Part shown: positions 12,021 to 22,665 of the stretch, in pieces
Numbering within the stretch: the stretch's first letter is position 1
Layout of the letters: each line of letters begins with the position of its first letter
Origin: Berberis thunbergii
Lineage: Eukaryota > Streptophyta > Magnoliopsida > Ranunculales > Berberidaceae
Reading direction: 5' to 3'
DNA: 64,000 nucleotides
NCBI GenBank assembly: GCA_003290165.1
Contig: QNQO01005782.1
Location: forward strand, 217,309 to 281,308
Program-made: the position numbers and the translations under genes
The notes under the pieces: generated by a model
The model's database searches: none
Seen by the model: only the letters and a program-made list of their open reading frames with translations
What the model was told of the DNA's origin: nothing

Positions 12021-13865
12021 GTCACACCTTAGAGTGGTGGCTGGGTGGAGGTGTTCTACTTAACCCTTATCTTTGACACGTTATGGCTTGATCTATATCA
12101 CCCTAGAGTACAATACTAGTTTCCCGTAGGTCCGATGATACGGGAGTATCTTCATTTAGGAGCATAGCGATTAATTAAGGAACATTTTCTATTTCAATAA
12201 GTTTCCTTAATTAATTAGGATAAAGAAAGTTTCCTTTCCCAATTAGGACGAGAATTTTTTTTTCTATTTAAATTAGGTTTCCTTATTCAATTAAGACAAT
12301 GAAAGTTTCCTAACTCAATTAGGAAAACTCTCCTTGCGAGACAAGGAAAGTGATATGGAAACACTTTCCCATTAGGAGTAGGTTTTTTAATTATTTTTTG
12401 AAACCAAAAAAATTTTCCTTGTGGGACAAGGAAAGTGATATGGAAACACTTTCCTATTATGTGTAGGTTTTCTTTGTTTGGTTAAAACGAGAAATTTTCC
12501 TTGGGGGGCAAAGAAAGTGACGCCGGGCAGAATAGTGATTATTCTGCAGGCTAGTTCAACAGATAATTCACAAGGAAAATAACACAAGAGATTCGCCCAA
12601 AAACATAGAGAAACAACTCTAATGTTCAATTAAAATTATTCAAATCAAAAGTATGTCTAAATCAACCCACAAGCTGGGCTATATAGCTAAAATTTGACAT
12701 TATTAGAATTTTACCAAACATAGGGAAATCCCAATAATCATGCTTAAATGAAATATGTAATAAAAGAAACAATCTACCAAAAATCTGAGCCAAATCGGGT
12801 TCAGAATCACTTCCTAGACAATAATTGAAATATTACTATAAAAGCAAAAAAACTACTAAATTTGTGGATTCAGAAGAAAAAATAGTGGATTTTGTCCTCG
12901 AAAAATGTGGCCACGACGTGCGCACCGCCAAGAGCTTTCTGAATTGGGGTCATATGCGCGATTCTGATACCCGTAGCCAAAGTTATGGCCAAAATACCGA
13001 AACGTACCCAAAACTGCCCCAATTCGGAAAAGATCACGATTTCCTGCCATCTTTGTGCTGATCTGCCAACTCAAGATATCTCAGTGCCAACAACATGCTA
13101 TCTGGCAACTCAACATCATCTGACTCGGATCCTCCTTCATCAGTTGCCCTGAGTTGAAAAGAACTCGTCCTTGAGTTCACAATAGCTTCATTGGAATCCA
13201 CAAAACAAGGACTCAGATGCTCAGGAGGAAGATCCTCTGGCATCAAGTCAGAAAACTTTGCTAGCAGTTGCTGCACCTCTGCTGGTAAATCTGAATTCAC
13301 GTCTGCAACACTATTCCGACAAGGCAGCAGAGCATAGACCACGTCTCCACGCTCAATCTCATCTAAAAACCTGAACATAGAAAACATGTTAGTATTATTG
13401 GCTATCGGGGTAGGAGTTGGTCCTTCCTGACGAGGTGTCAACACAATCTTCTTCCTTTTTATGCTAAGGGAATATGTATTTTTCTGCCCATCATGAATAA
13501 CACTGCGATCATACTGTCAAGGTCTGCCTAACAATACATGACAAACATCGACACAATATCACACCAAGCATTATCAAAATATTTCCTGCCAATCGAAATT
13601 TTTTCCTATTAAGAGTAATTTTTCCTTGTTTGGCCTATATATAGTATCTTTGAATGTAAGTTGAAGGCATCCAAGAAATTCAAGGAATCCAAGGATCCAA
13701 GAGTTCAAAGTCAAAGATGTAAACTAAGAGTACGGTCAGCGGATCTCTCAAAAGAGTTGTTTACGAGAGAGCCCCAAGAGTTTGTTCTTGAGGGAGAGCT
13801 TGTTAAGCAGCCGCCTGAAAAGTTATTCCCGAGATAATATTGTAATCTCTTTTAATTATTCAGAT
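12021..13865. repeat. Decayed LTR-like sequence split by a gypsy fragment
   Basis: 12180-12525 is made of imperfect direct repeats of about 85 bp built on AAGTTTCCT/AATTAGGA. The block GACAAGGAAAGTGATATGGA recurs at 12341 and 12425. Similar AAATTTTTTCC wording resumes at about 13590 and runs through a TATATATAG at 13631-13640 to about 13865, as if one LTR-like sequence had been split by an insertion at about 12530-13590. Exact borders are not resolved. Confidence 0.4.
13034..13570 (-). pseudogene. Ty3/Gypsy pol fragment (protease end and linker to RT)
   Basis: Reading leftward from about 13565, the minus strand gives DVCHVLLGRP, then a TGA where tryptophan is usual, then QYDRSVIHDGQKNTYSLSIK. 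This is the segment just after the aspartic protease of chromovirus-type gypsy elements. It continues in frame through VQQLLAKFSDLMPEDLPPE, the linker to reverse transcriptase, after which the sequence no longer matches RT. A short internally deleted relic. It is not the same element as the Tat or Athila copies in this window. Confidence 0.75.
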
Positions 13866-14190
13866 TAGGGGTGGGCACCCTCTAGATTGGTTCTAAATTT
13901 GGAAGAACCTTTTTCAAACTGTTTAAATTTAATGGATCTATTCCGATCCGGATTCCTTCATTTTGAACATTAGGACCGAACCTAACTTGAATCATCTAGA
14001 ATGTTCTGGTTCCTATGGTTCCAATCCACCAAACAATATTTTATTGCAATTTTTTTTTATTAAGTTCAACTTCTACGTTGATCCAAAGTTTTTCATCTAC
14101 TTGTTTCCAACCTACATTACGACTATCTTCTCCTTTGTGAATCCAGTTGTATTAATGTCATTGCTCATTGGACTTAACTCTCCTTTTAAG
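13866..14190. other. Possible hAT-like end (TAGGGGTGGGCACC), unpaired
   Basis: A TAGGGGTGGGCACC start near 13866, followed by repeated ggttc/gaacc words, resembles the left end of TAGGGGTG hAT elements such as the one at 33843. No right end or 8 bp duplication was found. No coding potential is recognised here. Confidence 0.3.
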
Positions 14191-14193
14191 ATT

Positions 14194-14362
14194 CAATGAC
14201 ATAGAGTTTGTGTTTTTTTTAAAGGTAAGTAGGGTTTTTATAGGATCCCAAAACTCATAAAGATATCGCAAGATGAGTTCAATGACATAGAGTTTGTGTT
14301 TTTTTTAAGGCAAGTAGGGTTTTTATAGGATCCCAAAACTTATAAAGATGTCGCAAGCTGGG
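14194..14362. repeat. Tandem duplication, two units of about 85 bp
   Basis: Units starting TTCAATGACATAGAGTTTGTG at 14194 and 14279 are nearly identical, with a few changes such as 'aaaggtaag' against 'aaggcaag'. The second unit runs directly into the SINE-like sequence. Confidence 0.85.
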
Positions 14363-14428
14363 TTTGAACCCATGACCTAGTGGTACCATCCGCCAAGCTC
14401 TAATCGTTTAGCTGTCATGTCATTGGCC
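14352..14428 (-). mobile_element. tRNA-derived SINE-like head
   Basis: On the minus strand a good B box (GGGTTCAAACCC, 14371-14360) lies downstream of an A-box-like stretch (GCTAAACGATTAGAGC). This is the layout of the tRNA-related head of plant SINEs. The cloverleaf is not preserved, so it is not a tRNA gene. Tail and target duplication were not identified. Confidence 0.45.
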
Positions 14429-14508
14429 ATAGAGTTTGTGTTGTTGCAGGTGGCATCTTGGGCTCTTTCAAGTTAGTGGAAGGAAGGAAAAACAAGTCCG
14501 AGACTCGG

Positions 14509-16038
14509 TGTTTAAAAAAAGCGATTTTGACTCGCGAGTCGCCCCAACTCGCTGAGAAATCGCCCCGGCTCATACGAGTCAAAGGGGTATGTATGAGACG
14601 TATGAGTTATTAAGATGACTCGTACGAGTCGACTTGTTTTGAGGCGTACGATTTAAAATGTTTGCAATCTGTTTTGTTTACGATCTCGAGAATAATCTAA
14701 CTGATATTATGTGAGCCCTAATTCGTTGTGTTGTTTGTTTCCTTTAGAATCAGACAGAGAATGAGAGGAGAGGAGGTGAAGGATCAAGGAGGAACCGAGG
14801 AAGTAGAAGAAGAAAAGAAGAGGAGGAGAGGACCATTGTGATTTCTGGCGGTGGTTCCGTGGAAGACTCGACTCAAGCGAAGAAGGAGGAGGATGGTGGT
14901 GGCGTGGAAGACTCGACTCTCGACTGCTTGATCGACATTGAAATCGAACTAATGTAATTATGTAAGTCCTCCTTCTTTCCTTCCTTCTGCTCTTTCTTCC
15001 TTCCTTCTTCTAGCTTCTTCCTCCCTTCTCTGGTTTCTTCCTTCCTTCTTCTGTTCATCTGTTCTACTCTACACTTCTACTTCTATTGTTCTACACTTCA
15101 TTCCACCACTTGCTGAATACTCACTGCCCAAAAGAGAGAAATGGAGGAGAAGGAGATCGAATGGGTTTATCTAATTAAGATGTAATAATAATCTTAATGC
15201 TCTGAAATCTGATTTAATCCCTTGCTTCTGTAATCCCTCTTTTGTTGTTCTACATTTTTTGAACTCTGCGTTTGAATATTAAGATGTTATCACTGATTCA
15301 CTGGCTGATTCAAAGGGCCGGTATATTAAGATTGTGATTCACTGGCTGATTTAATCACTTGCTTCTGAAATATGAGTTTGTGATTCACTGCTTTTGATAT
15401 TAAGATGTAATCTCAGCTGGTATTGTCTTCACTCTTCACCCCAATGACAGGTAAGTAGATCATTTGTATGCATATTGGTTGGCTTCATGTATATATGAAA
15501 AATTGTCTTCATTAAATATGGATCGCAATGACAGGGAAACATATTGTGCACTATGTTATTCAAATCAATTAAACTGTTTACATTGTTTTCAATCATAATA
15601 TAAGTGTGTACATCGTACATTACATCTTAATGCAACTTATTTGATTCATCCAGAAAATCCCATTCAGCTTGAAAGGTGTTGAGGACTTGAGGAGGATTTG
15701 TTTGGCACTTTGGCTGCTTGGTAGTTGATATTGTGGCTGGCTGTACGATCAAGTAAGGTAACTTCATACTTTAAAGTTTAATCTCCAATTCTTCTTCACT
15801 GCAAATTGCAACAGATATTCAGATTTCAGATATGTGCATATTGCAAAAGATAATACATACATAAAACAAACTCATGTTATTTCTTGATTTGATTGATGTT
15901 TGCTTCTTCTTTTTTTTGTTTTTTACTATTTTTTTATCACTTTCTATGAAAAAATGCTTCGCTTCGGTACGCTTCGAGGCACCGCTTCGCTTCGGAAACA
16001 GCTTGACCGCTTCGCCTCGAAAATCGCTTTTTAAAACA
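14509..16038. mobile_element. 1.5 kb inverted-repeat DNA element
   Basis: Ends are TGTTTAAAAAAAGCGATTTT on the left and, reverse-complemented, TGTTTTAAAAAGCGATTTTC on the right. Dense subterminal words follow: ACTCG/CGAGT on the left (14525-14640) and CGCTTCG/CGAGGC on the right (15955-16025). Such subterminal motif clusters are typical of hAT or Mutator-like non-autonomous elements. I see no clear target duplication, so the superfamily is open. The interior contains CTTCCTT-rich tracts (14965-15060) and no protein I recognise. Confidence 0.55.
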
Positions 16039-16263
16039 TTTATATGAGTAAGTACAAAATGATGTACATTTGATGAAGATTAAGCTCGCAAACTTATATT
16101 CGTTTCTGAACCATCTTCTCTCTTTTACTCTAGTTGCCAAATCATGTACTGAAGTTTTTTAATCATTTGATTACTTTTTTTATTAATGAAATATTGTAAG
16201 GGGGTAATTAATTAGTATCATTTGTAAGATATAATAAAACCCATATTAGTTAGGGCATTAGCC

Positions 16264-17190
16264 GCTGTAGAATCAAGGCGACTACCTGAGACACGCCTCA
16301 AGGCGTTTTACAGGAATCTATCTCAAAGTGAGGCAATGTGGTGTAGTGAAATAAGGTGCCAATCCATTTCTTATCTACCGCCTTAATCAACCTACTGCCT
16401 CGAACATATTTATATGGATGTTCTTTTATATTTAACTTTGCATATTCACAAGTCATATTTTACATATTATAAGTAAAACTTACATTCCCCACAGCTGTAA
16501 ATATAAAAGCCAAAACCAAAAAAGTCCAGATTTTGAATTATACAAGGTTGCAGCTGTCAAGAGTCCTGTTGTTGTTAAACTGAAGGTCAAGATTGTTGAA
16601 TTTAGAGGAAGACATGGTTGATTTTGAAGATGATGAAATTTTGGTGTGAATGCTGAAGGAATTGCAAAAAATGAAGTTCAAGAATTGAGTTATGAAGAGG
16701 AGGATAAGTGAAATAGTGAGAAATGAGAAGTTTGTAAACTAGGTTACATTATGCTTTGATGTTTTGTTGTTGATTTCTTTATTTTTAATATTTAGTGGAT
16801 GTTTGCAAGTTATTTGACGCTTATGTAGCGCATCTTGTTGCTATGTTATGCAACTTTATTATGGTTTCATTTTGATTCTAGGTAGTTGTGTGATTTTCTA
16901 TATATTTGTTAAAATGATAATGATGCAATTATGCTTATTTTTTATTTTTTAAATCCCTTAACCCCTCCCACATCAATGCCGCCGGCAGGGTTCAAACATT
17001 GGACTTGTGATATCATCTGCTACAGGCCTACCAGTTGAGCTAGTACCCCATTGGTGCTACTATTCTAACATGCTTCAATTTATATTTTAAAAAAATGTTA
17101 AGACTGCCTTGCGTCACTGAGGCATGCCCATCGCCTTGCGCCTCAAGCCTCACGCGTTTTAAGCCTGAGCGCATCCGTCTTAACTATAGT
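16264..17190. mobile_element. TIR element with 10 bp target duplication (Mutator-like size class)
   Basis: It is inserted in the left LTR of the short LTR element. GGCATTAGCC is present on both sides (16254-16263 and 17191-17200) and only once in the uninterrupted LTR at 18500. Ends are GCTGTAGAATCAAGGCG and, reverse-complemented, ACTATAGTTAAGACGGATG, an imperfect match. Subterminal regions are full of GCCTCAAGGCG/GCCTTGCGC words. The 9-10 bp duplication favours the Mutator superfamily. No transposase. A SINE lies inside. Confidence 0.72.
16936..17048 (-). mobile_element. tRNA-derived SINE
   Basis: On the minus strand an A box (TAGCTCAACTGG, 17042-17031) and a B box (ATGTTTGAACCC, 16999-16988) are spaced as in a Pol III promoter. 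They are followed by CTGCCGGCGGCATTGATG and an A-rich tail (the T-rich run at 16936-16952 on the plus strand). Nested in the TIR element above. Confidence 0.72.
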
Positions 17191-17373
17191 GGCATTAGCC
17201 AAAGTATGGTTAAGGTTAGTTTACTTGCCAAAGAAGCTACTAAGCTTACAAATAAGGCAAATAGTTGAACAATGTAGTTGGTTGATTGATTAAAAAAAAT
17301 TATGTTATTTTATTTATCTCTTGTTTAGGATTTATCATAATTTTAGTTCAACTTTAATTTAGTGTAAAATTCA

Positions 17374-18433
17374 TCAATTTGTATGGAGCCGAAAGGTTCT
17401 ATTTATTATTTGTAAAAAGATTTGTTTGTTTGAAGAGAGATTGAGAAGAGAATAAAGTTGATTGAAGAACTCTAAGGATTTGAAGTTGAATAGATTGTCA
17501 ACTCTCAGATTTGCCAACAACTAGCATCGCCATCGTCCAGGTCCATCAGTCGCCACCACTGTCCATCAATCAGATCTACTTTCGTCGACAACCACCAAGT
17601 CCTCACAGAGCCATGTCATCGTTAGTTAGCAGTGCCACCAATGCTGACAACACATCGCCCCCGCACCGCAATCCATTGTGCTGTCACAAGCCCTAGCCAC
17701 AACCACTGCCACCGTCACAAGCCGCAACCTCCAACCCCCCTCCCAATCAGTTCGTAGCACCCCTATCCTCTTTCAATCATATGGAGGAAGAAGAAACAAT
17801 TTTTTTATTTCAAAAGAAACCCCTATCCCATTTTATTAGTTAGTCCTTGGTCCAACGAGTTATACACACCCTATTATCCCACCTATCAATACCATTATAG
17901 CGCTAGCCCAAGTCCAAATCAATACCCATATCTAGTGGTGTCTTATGCTAATTACATACATTTTACTATCTTACATCACAATACACCTATGTCCCACAAC
18001 CTGAACCAGTTTGTCTACACTACCATGCGACCCGACATTGACTACACCTCATCCACCGGCTTCCAAGGTCTCATATGGTCCCACCGTCACACGTACTCGC
18101 CTTCTTAAAAGTGAGCCACTTGACTTGTTCGAATTCTTTCATATTTTTGTCATGAGGATGTTGAGATTCGCATAGAGGCAAAGGTAGTGAGTGACGAAGT
18201 TTATATTGACCTATATTGGGAAAAACAATTGCACGAGTTTATGCGCATGATTCCTCTTAGGTCTGTTCCAATTTACTATTTTTGAGTTGGTTCAGCTGTC
18301 TATGGCAAGTGTGTATGTTGGCAAGGTTTGGATCGACTGCTTTGAGTGCACTTCACATTGTGTTCTGTAACCGGTTGCTTGTGTTCATCATACTTCTTCG
18401 ACTTCAAGCTCGAGGACAAATTTCTTCAACATG
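17374..18433 (+). other. Internal region of the short LTR element
   Basis: Mostly non-coding, C-rich at 17510-17770. From 18120 to 18434 there are scattered remnants that end in the motif CTCGAGGACAAATTTC just before the right LTR. No complete frame or named domain. Confidence 0.5.
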
Positions 18434-18561
18434 GTGATATAAGCGAGTAATTAATTAGTATTATTTGTAATTGGCTGGGCCAAATATAATAAAGTCATAC
18501 TAGTTAGGGCATTAGCCAAAGTAGGGTTAGGATTAGTTTACTTGCCAAAGAACCTCCTAAG

Positions 18562-20483
18562 TGATGCAAATTTAACTAACCTAAATAAATAGGTTAATTT
18601 AACCTAATTTTAATAACTGCAAGTGCACAGTATCTAACTGGTAGACAAGGGCAAGTACAGGTCGATCCCACAAGGATTGTGGTTGCAATTAAATTTTAGG
18701 GTTTATTTAAACTAATTTAAATTGGGGTTACAGCAATTAAAATATCTAAACTAAAAATCAAATTAAAAACAAAATAAAAAGTTTTAAAGAATATGAGAAA
18801 GGAAACCAAGGCATTGAATCCACCACAGGTTCTTTGAGATTCGTGTAATAAAAAATATTGTTTTCAAGATTTAACATGACTAACCTAAAGATTAATCTAA
18901 ATTCACAATTGATTGCAGCATATGTATAAATCCCTAGAATTGCGTGTCTTCTTACGACACACACAATCACAGATTTATTTTAACTAATCCTAATCCCTAG
19001 CATTGCATGTCTTCTTACGGCACACACAATCACAGATTCAGATTAATTGATTAAATCAGACTTTTGAATTTCAACAAAGAGTATTTCTAACTACCGACTA
19101 GTCTAGATAATTAATCAGGATATAATCAGTGAAAGCAAATTATTGAAAATCATAAATCAAATGTGTTTAACGTTCAAGCATAAAGAAAACAATAAATTTA
19201 AATACACAAACTCTAGGAAACCCTATGGTTTCATCGTAGCCTTGGCGAATGGTTTAGCTGTCCATGGTAGTGGTAGTCATCTCCTCATGATGTGGTACGC
19301 CGCAACTCATCTCTGCACGAACGCGAATCCCGAGAAAAGGGCTGCTAAAGGCACTGTGGTGGCTCTTAGAGAACTCGGGGGTGTCAATAGCTGAACTGTT
19401 TGAAAAACAGTTTTCTCCCGCCAAAGTCGCGCGCTGCTGCGCCTTCGTCTCCAGCGAGACGAAGCCTGCTCCGCCTTTGTTCTTCGCTCCTCGCGAGCTT
19501 CTCTTCTCCCTAACTGGCTCCGGTACCTGCAAGAACAGAGAGAGAGTGAGGAAACAACGAGAATGGGAAGTGGGGGTGCTCTGTCGCGAGGCCTGTTTCG
19601 CGTCGTGATGGTGGTTATTGCGTGGTCTGGTGGCGAGGTTGGAGCAGAGAGAGAGAAGTGGAGGAGGGAGAGAAGAAGAGAAATCGAGAGAAGAGGAGAA
19701 GGCTCCGTGGCGAGGCGGAATAGAGTCGCGGTGGTTGCGGCTCTGTTTCGCGGCGGTGGCGGCTGAGGTGGTGCGTTCTGTTCGCGACGGTGGCTGTGAG
19801 AGAGAGAGAAGTGGAGGAATAGAAAGGGAAATGGGAAGGAGTTCGAGATGAAGAGAAGAATCAGAGAAGAAGAGAAGGTTCTGTGGCGAGGCGGAACAGA
19901 GTCGCGATGGTTGCGGCTCTGTTTCGTGGCGGAGAGGCTGAGGTGGTGCTCGGTGGATGGCGGCGGTGAGGATGATGGAACAGAGAGAGGGATGGTAGAA
20001 GGTGGCGGCTGATGGTAGAGGACGAGGAGGAGGTGGTGATGGCGGGATTATCGCGCTGCCGGCTCTCCTTTCGAGCGAGGATTGCCGGCAGGGTGGTGTG
20101 GTGGCTGGAAAAGAGATGAGGGGAGAGGGGCTGTGGAAGAGGAGAGAATAAGAGATGAGGCTCCCCTTTCTCTAAGATGGGGGAAGTTAAATAAGGTTCA
20201 CATATTATATTGGGCTTGGGTTTTTAGGTTAGCATGTTTTAGGTTTGGACTTAGGTTAAATTAGGTGGACCTAGGTTTATTAGGGTTAGGTTTAGATATG
20301 TGTCTCTTTGCTTAGTACCACCACTAGAATCGACCAATTGTCTGTCGCCTTAATATCATTTCATCATTAACGCTCAAATTCCTGTCAAGACATGAAAACG
20401 AAATAATTATTATAAATTATAATAATCAAAACACTAACATATATAATTAAGGGATATATTATGTAATAATTATGGGAATATCA
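18562..20483 (-). repeat. Athila 3' LTR (1,922 bp)
   Basis: Starts TGATGCAAATTTAACTAACC and ends AATTATGGGAATATCA on the plus strand. Compared with the other LTR it lacks 22 bp near 19588, where the sequence goes straight through one CGCGAG; the other copy has CGCGAG, 16 bases, then CGCGAG again. That is the signature of a deletion between short direct repeats. The GC-rich middle (19400-20160) gives spurious arginine- and glycine-rich frames on the plus strand. Confidence 0.95.
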
Positions 20484-20500
20484 AATACCCCCAAACCTAT
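20484..20500 (-). other. Athila polypurine tract
   Basis: On the minus strand GGTTTGGGGGTATTT lies directly before the 3' LTR. Purine-rich tracts here prime plus-strand DNA synthesis. The same wording occurs beside the LTR of the second Athila relative at 56862. Confidence 0.75.
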
Positions 20501-22437
20501 ATTTTGCTAGTCCTCGAGCAAAACAATAAAATAAAATCTAACTCACTTTCGCAGGAATCATCGGTTGCACTTACCTTAAACGTGCAACAAGGCTTTAAAC
20601 CCCTAGATTACCTCTAGTGGACGAGTTATAGTCTCGTGAGGGTTTCCAGAAATGTTACCCACAAACATTATGACTTAATAAATTTCCAAAACATGGCAAC
20701 TCGATCTATTTATCCTCAGAGTAAGAATTTAGCTGCCAAAAAATTTTGAAAATAGCTAACAGTCTCACAATAATATATCAAAGAGTCTCACAACCATTTA
20801 ATAATACCCAAAGGTTAAATAAATTTCATCAATTATTCCCAACTCGAAGTGTGTGTGTGCATGGCCTTATAAACATAACTTTTTATTTCAGAGTAAAACA
20901 ATTACTAAATCTCCTTTAGAAAGTTTGTTTTGACTTCAAACCTCTCATGTCACTCACAATGAAACACTTAGAGATTTGATATTTCACTCAGTTTATATGT
21001 GAGGAAAAGAGTAAATAATGGAAAACAATCATCTCACATATAGTAATATGAAGAACGGACTTTTCAAGAATGGAATGAATATGATCTCATGGACAAGAAT
21101 ATCAATTACTTTTGAGAATGTTAAATCATGCACCATAGTTCTTATTTATTTACTCTCCACATCCACGAAACTAACCATCTCTTAAGATCAACTAGGACTT
21201 TAATAGGTTGTAATGGGTCTTAGGTAATGGCTAGCAAAGAATGGAAAAAGGTATACGAAAAATCTCTAAGAATGTATATACCCATTAAACTAACACAAGG
21301 GCTATCAATGTTCTAACCATCAATTGCTTTCTTCATTTTTTTTTTTCATTGACCTCGCTTTCTTTCTTTCTTTCTTTCTTTTTCTTCTTATTTTTTTTTC
21401 TACTACATGCTTTTCCTCTTCTACTCAATAGAATGTTTCAACACTGATGACTCATGGTATATTTGACTCTGTTCTTTCTAATTGCCCATTTCCAACTAAC
21501 ATTCATCCATATACATTCTTAGATAAATTGGGTATTGAAAAGGAGTTAACAAATAAAAGGCTATCAACGGCTCAAAGGGCTTCAAAAAGGAACTAATGAG
21601 TGGGTAAGTAAAAAGGCTAGAAAAGGTTTAAGAAAAACTTGCCTACATCATTTCTTAAGTTCAGGTTGGTATTATGACATCTCAACTAAATAAACTAAAA
21701 AGTTCTAGTGCAATAATTTAATTTTAATGTCATTCTCAAAGCAATTGATAAAAAAAATGAGAATAATGAGATCATCAACGACTTAATGCGAACTCAAGAA
21801 AAATTAGAGTATATTTATCTAACACTCAGAAAGAAAAGAATGGTTCAAAACTTTCACGGGTTAAGTCTCCACTATTATTCTAAGGTTTTCTAGCTCATAT
21901 CTCACTCATCAACTTCAAATCATGTTAATATGGCTTATAGTGCAAAAAGTAATCGAGTTGAAAAAAATCTCATGAAATAGACCTAACTTAAGGATTATAT
22001 CAAACCATATGTTGTCCTGTTTGATATATAAAGGTGACAAGCGAAAGCATGTATTTCTCAAAATTTCAGGCATACTTGAAAGCATATCCTCTTCATTGGA
22101 AAGGACTTAGATCTTGGATGCATTTTCAAAGTGAAAAATTTTCACACAATCATAATCATAGTAAGTTATAAAATAAATTTTAGTTCAAAATTTCTTGAAA
22201 AATGCACAAAAAAAACTCATAAACTCCACCCCCAAACCTAAACCAAACATTGTCCGCAATGTATAAACGATGATCATGACAAATGCAGGAAAAAGAAAAG
22301 ATGAGAGTTAAAGTGATATTACCATGGGAAAGTTTTTACCAATTTCGATGAGATCTTCCACCAATGAACGCTCAGAGACATAAGAACTGTGGACTCATCA
22401 TGATAAATTGATAAAAACAAGACAGGACACAAATAAA

Positions 22438-22494
<57 letters not shown>

Positions 22495-22665
22495 TACATG
22501 GTATCAGTTGTAAGTCAAAATTGTTACGGAGCTAACGAGTATGAGTGAAATGCAACTAGAAAAGACTCGAAAATCAATCCAGACTAACCATAATGACACA
22601 ACTGAAGCTAGGTTGCCTCCTAGGAGCGCTTGGTTTAACGTCGTCAGCCCGACATCTATGCTTCC
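20501..22665 (-). other. Athila 3' non-coding region
   Basis: About 2.2 kb between the integrase stop and the polypurine tract, the place where some Athila elements keep an env-like frame. I see no long frame. It contains a CTTT microsatellite (21358-21383) and an AAT microsatellite of about 18 units (22441-22494). The region is homologous to 56862-58720 in the second element. Confidence 0.75.
22441..22494. repeat. (AAT)n microsatellite
   Basis: About 18 uninterrupted AAT units inside the Athila 3' non-coding region, directly downstream of pol in element orientation. Confidence 0.95.

Noticed and set aside
13866..14190. A full hAT element
   Set aside because: Only one plausible end; no second terminus or 8 bp duplication was found, so it is listed only as a possible end.
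16988..17042. A tRNA gene on the minus strand (A and B boxes present)
   Set aside because: The boxes are spaced as in a SINE head, the cloverleaf stems do not pair well, and an A-rich tail follows.
19381..20264. Arginine/glycine-rich protein genes on the plus strand, repeated at 30420-31325
   Set aside because: They lie in the GC-rich middle of both Athila LTRs, have no known domain, and their frames differ between the two LTRs.
20501..22640. An env-like gene in the Athila 3' region
   Set aside because: No long frame, signal peptide or membrane segment on the minus strand; stops are frequent.
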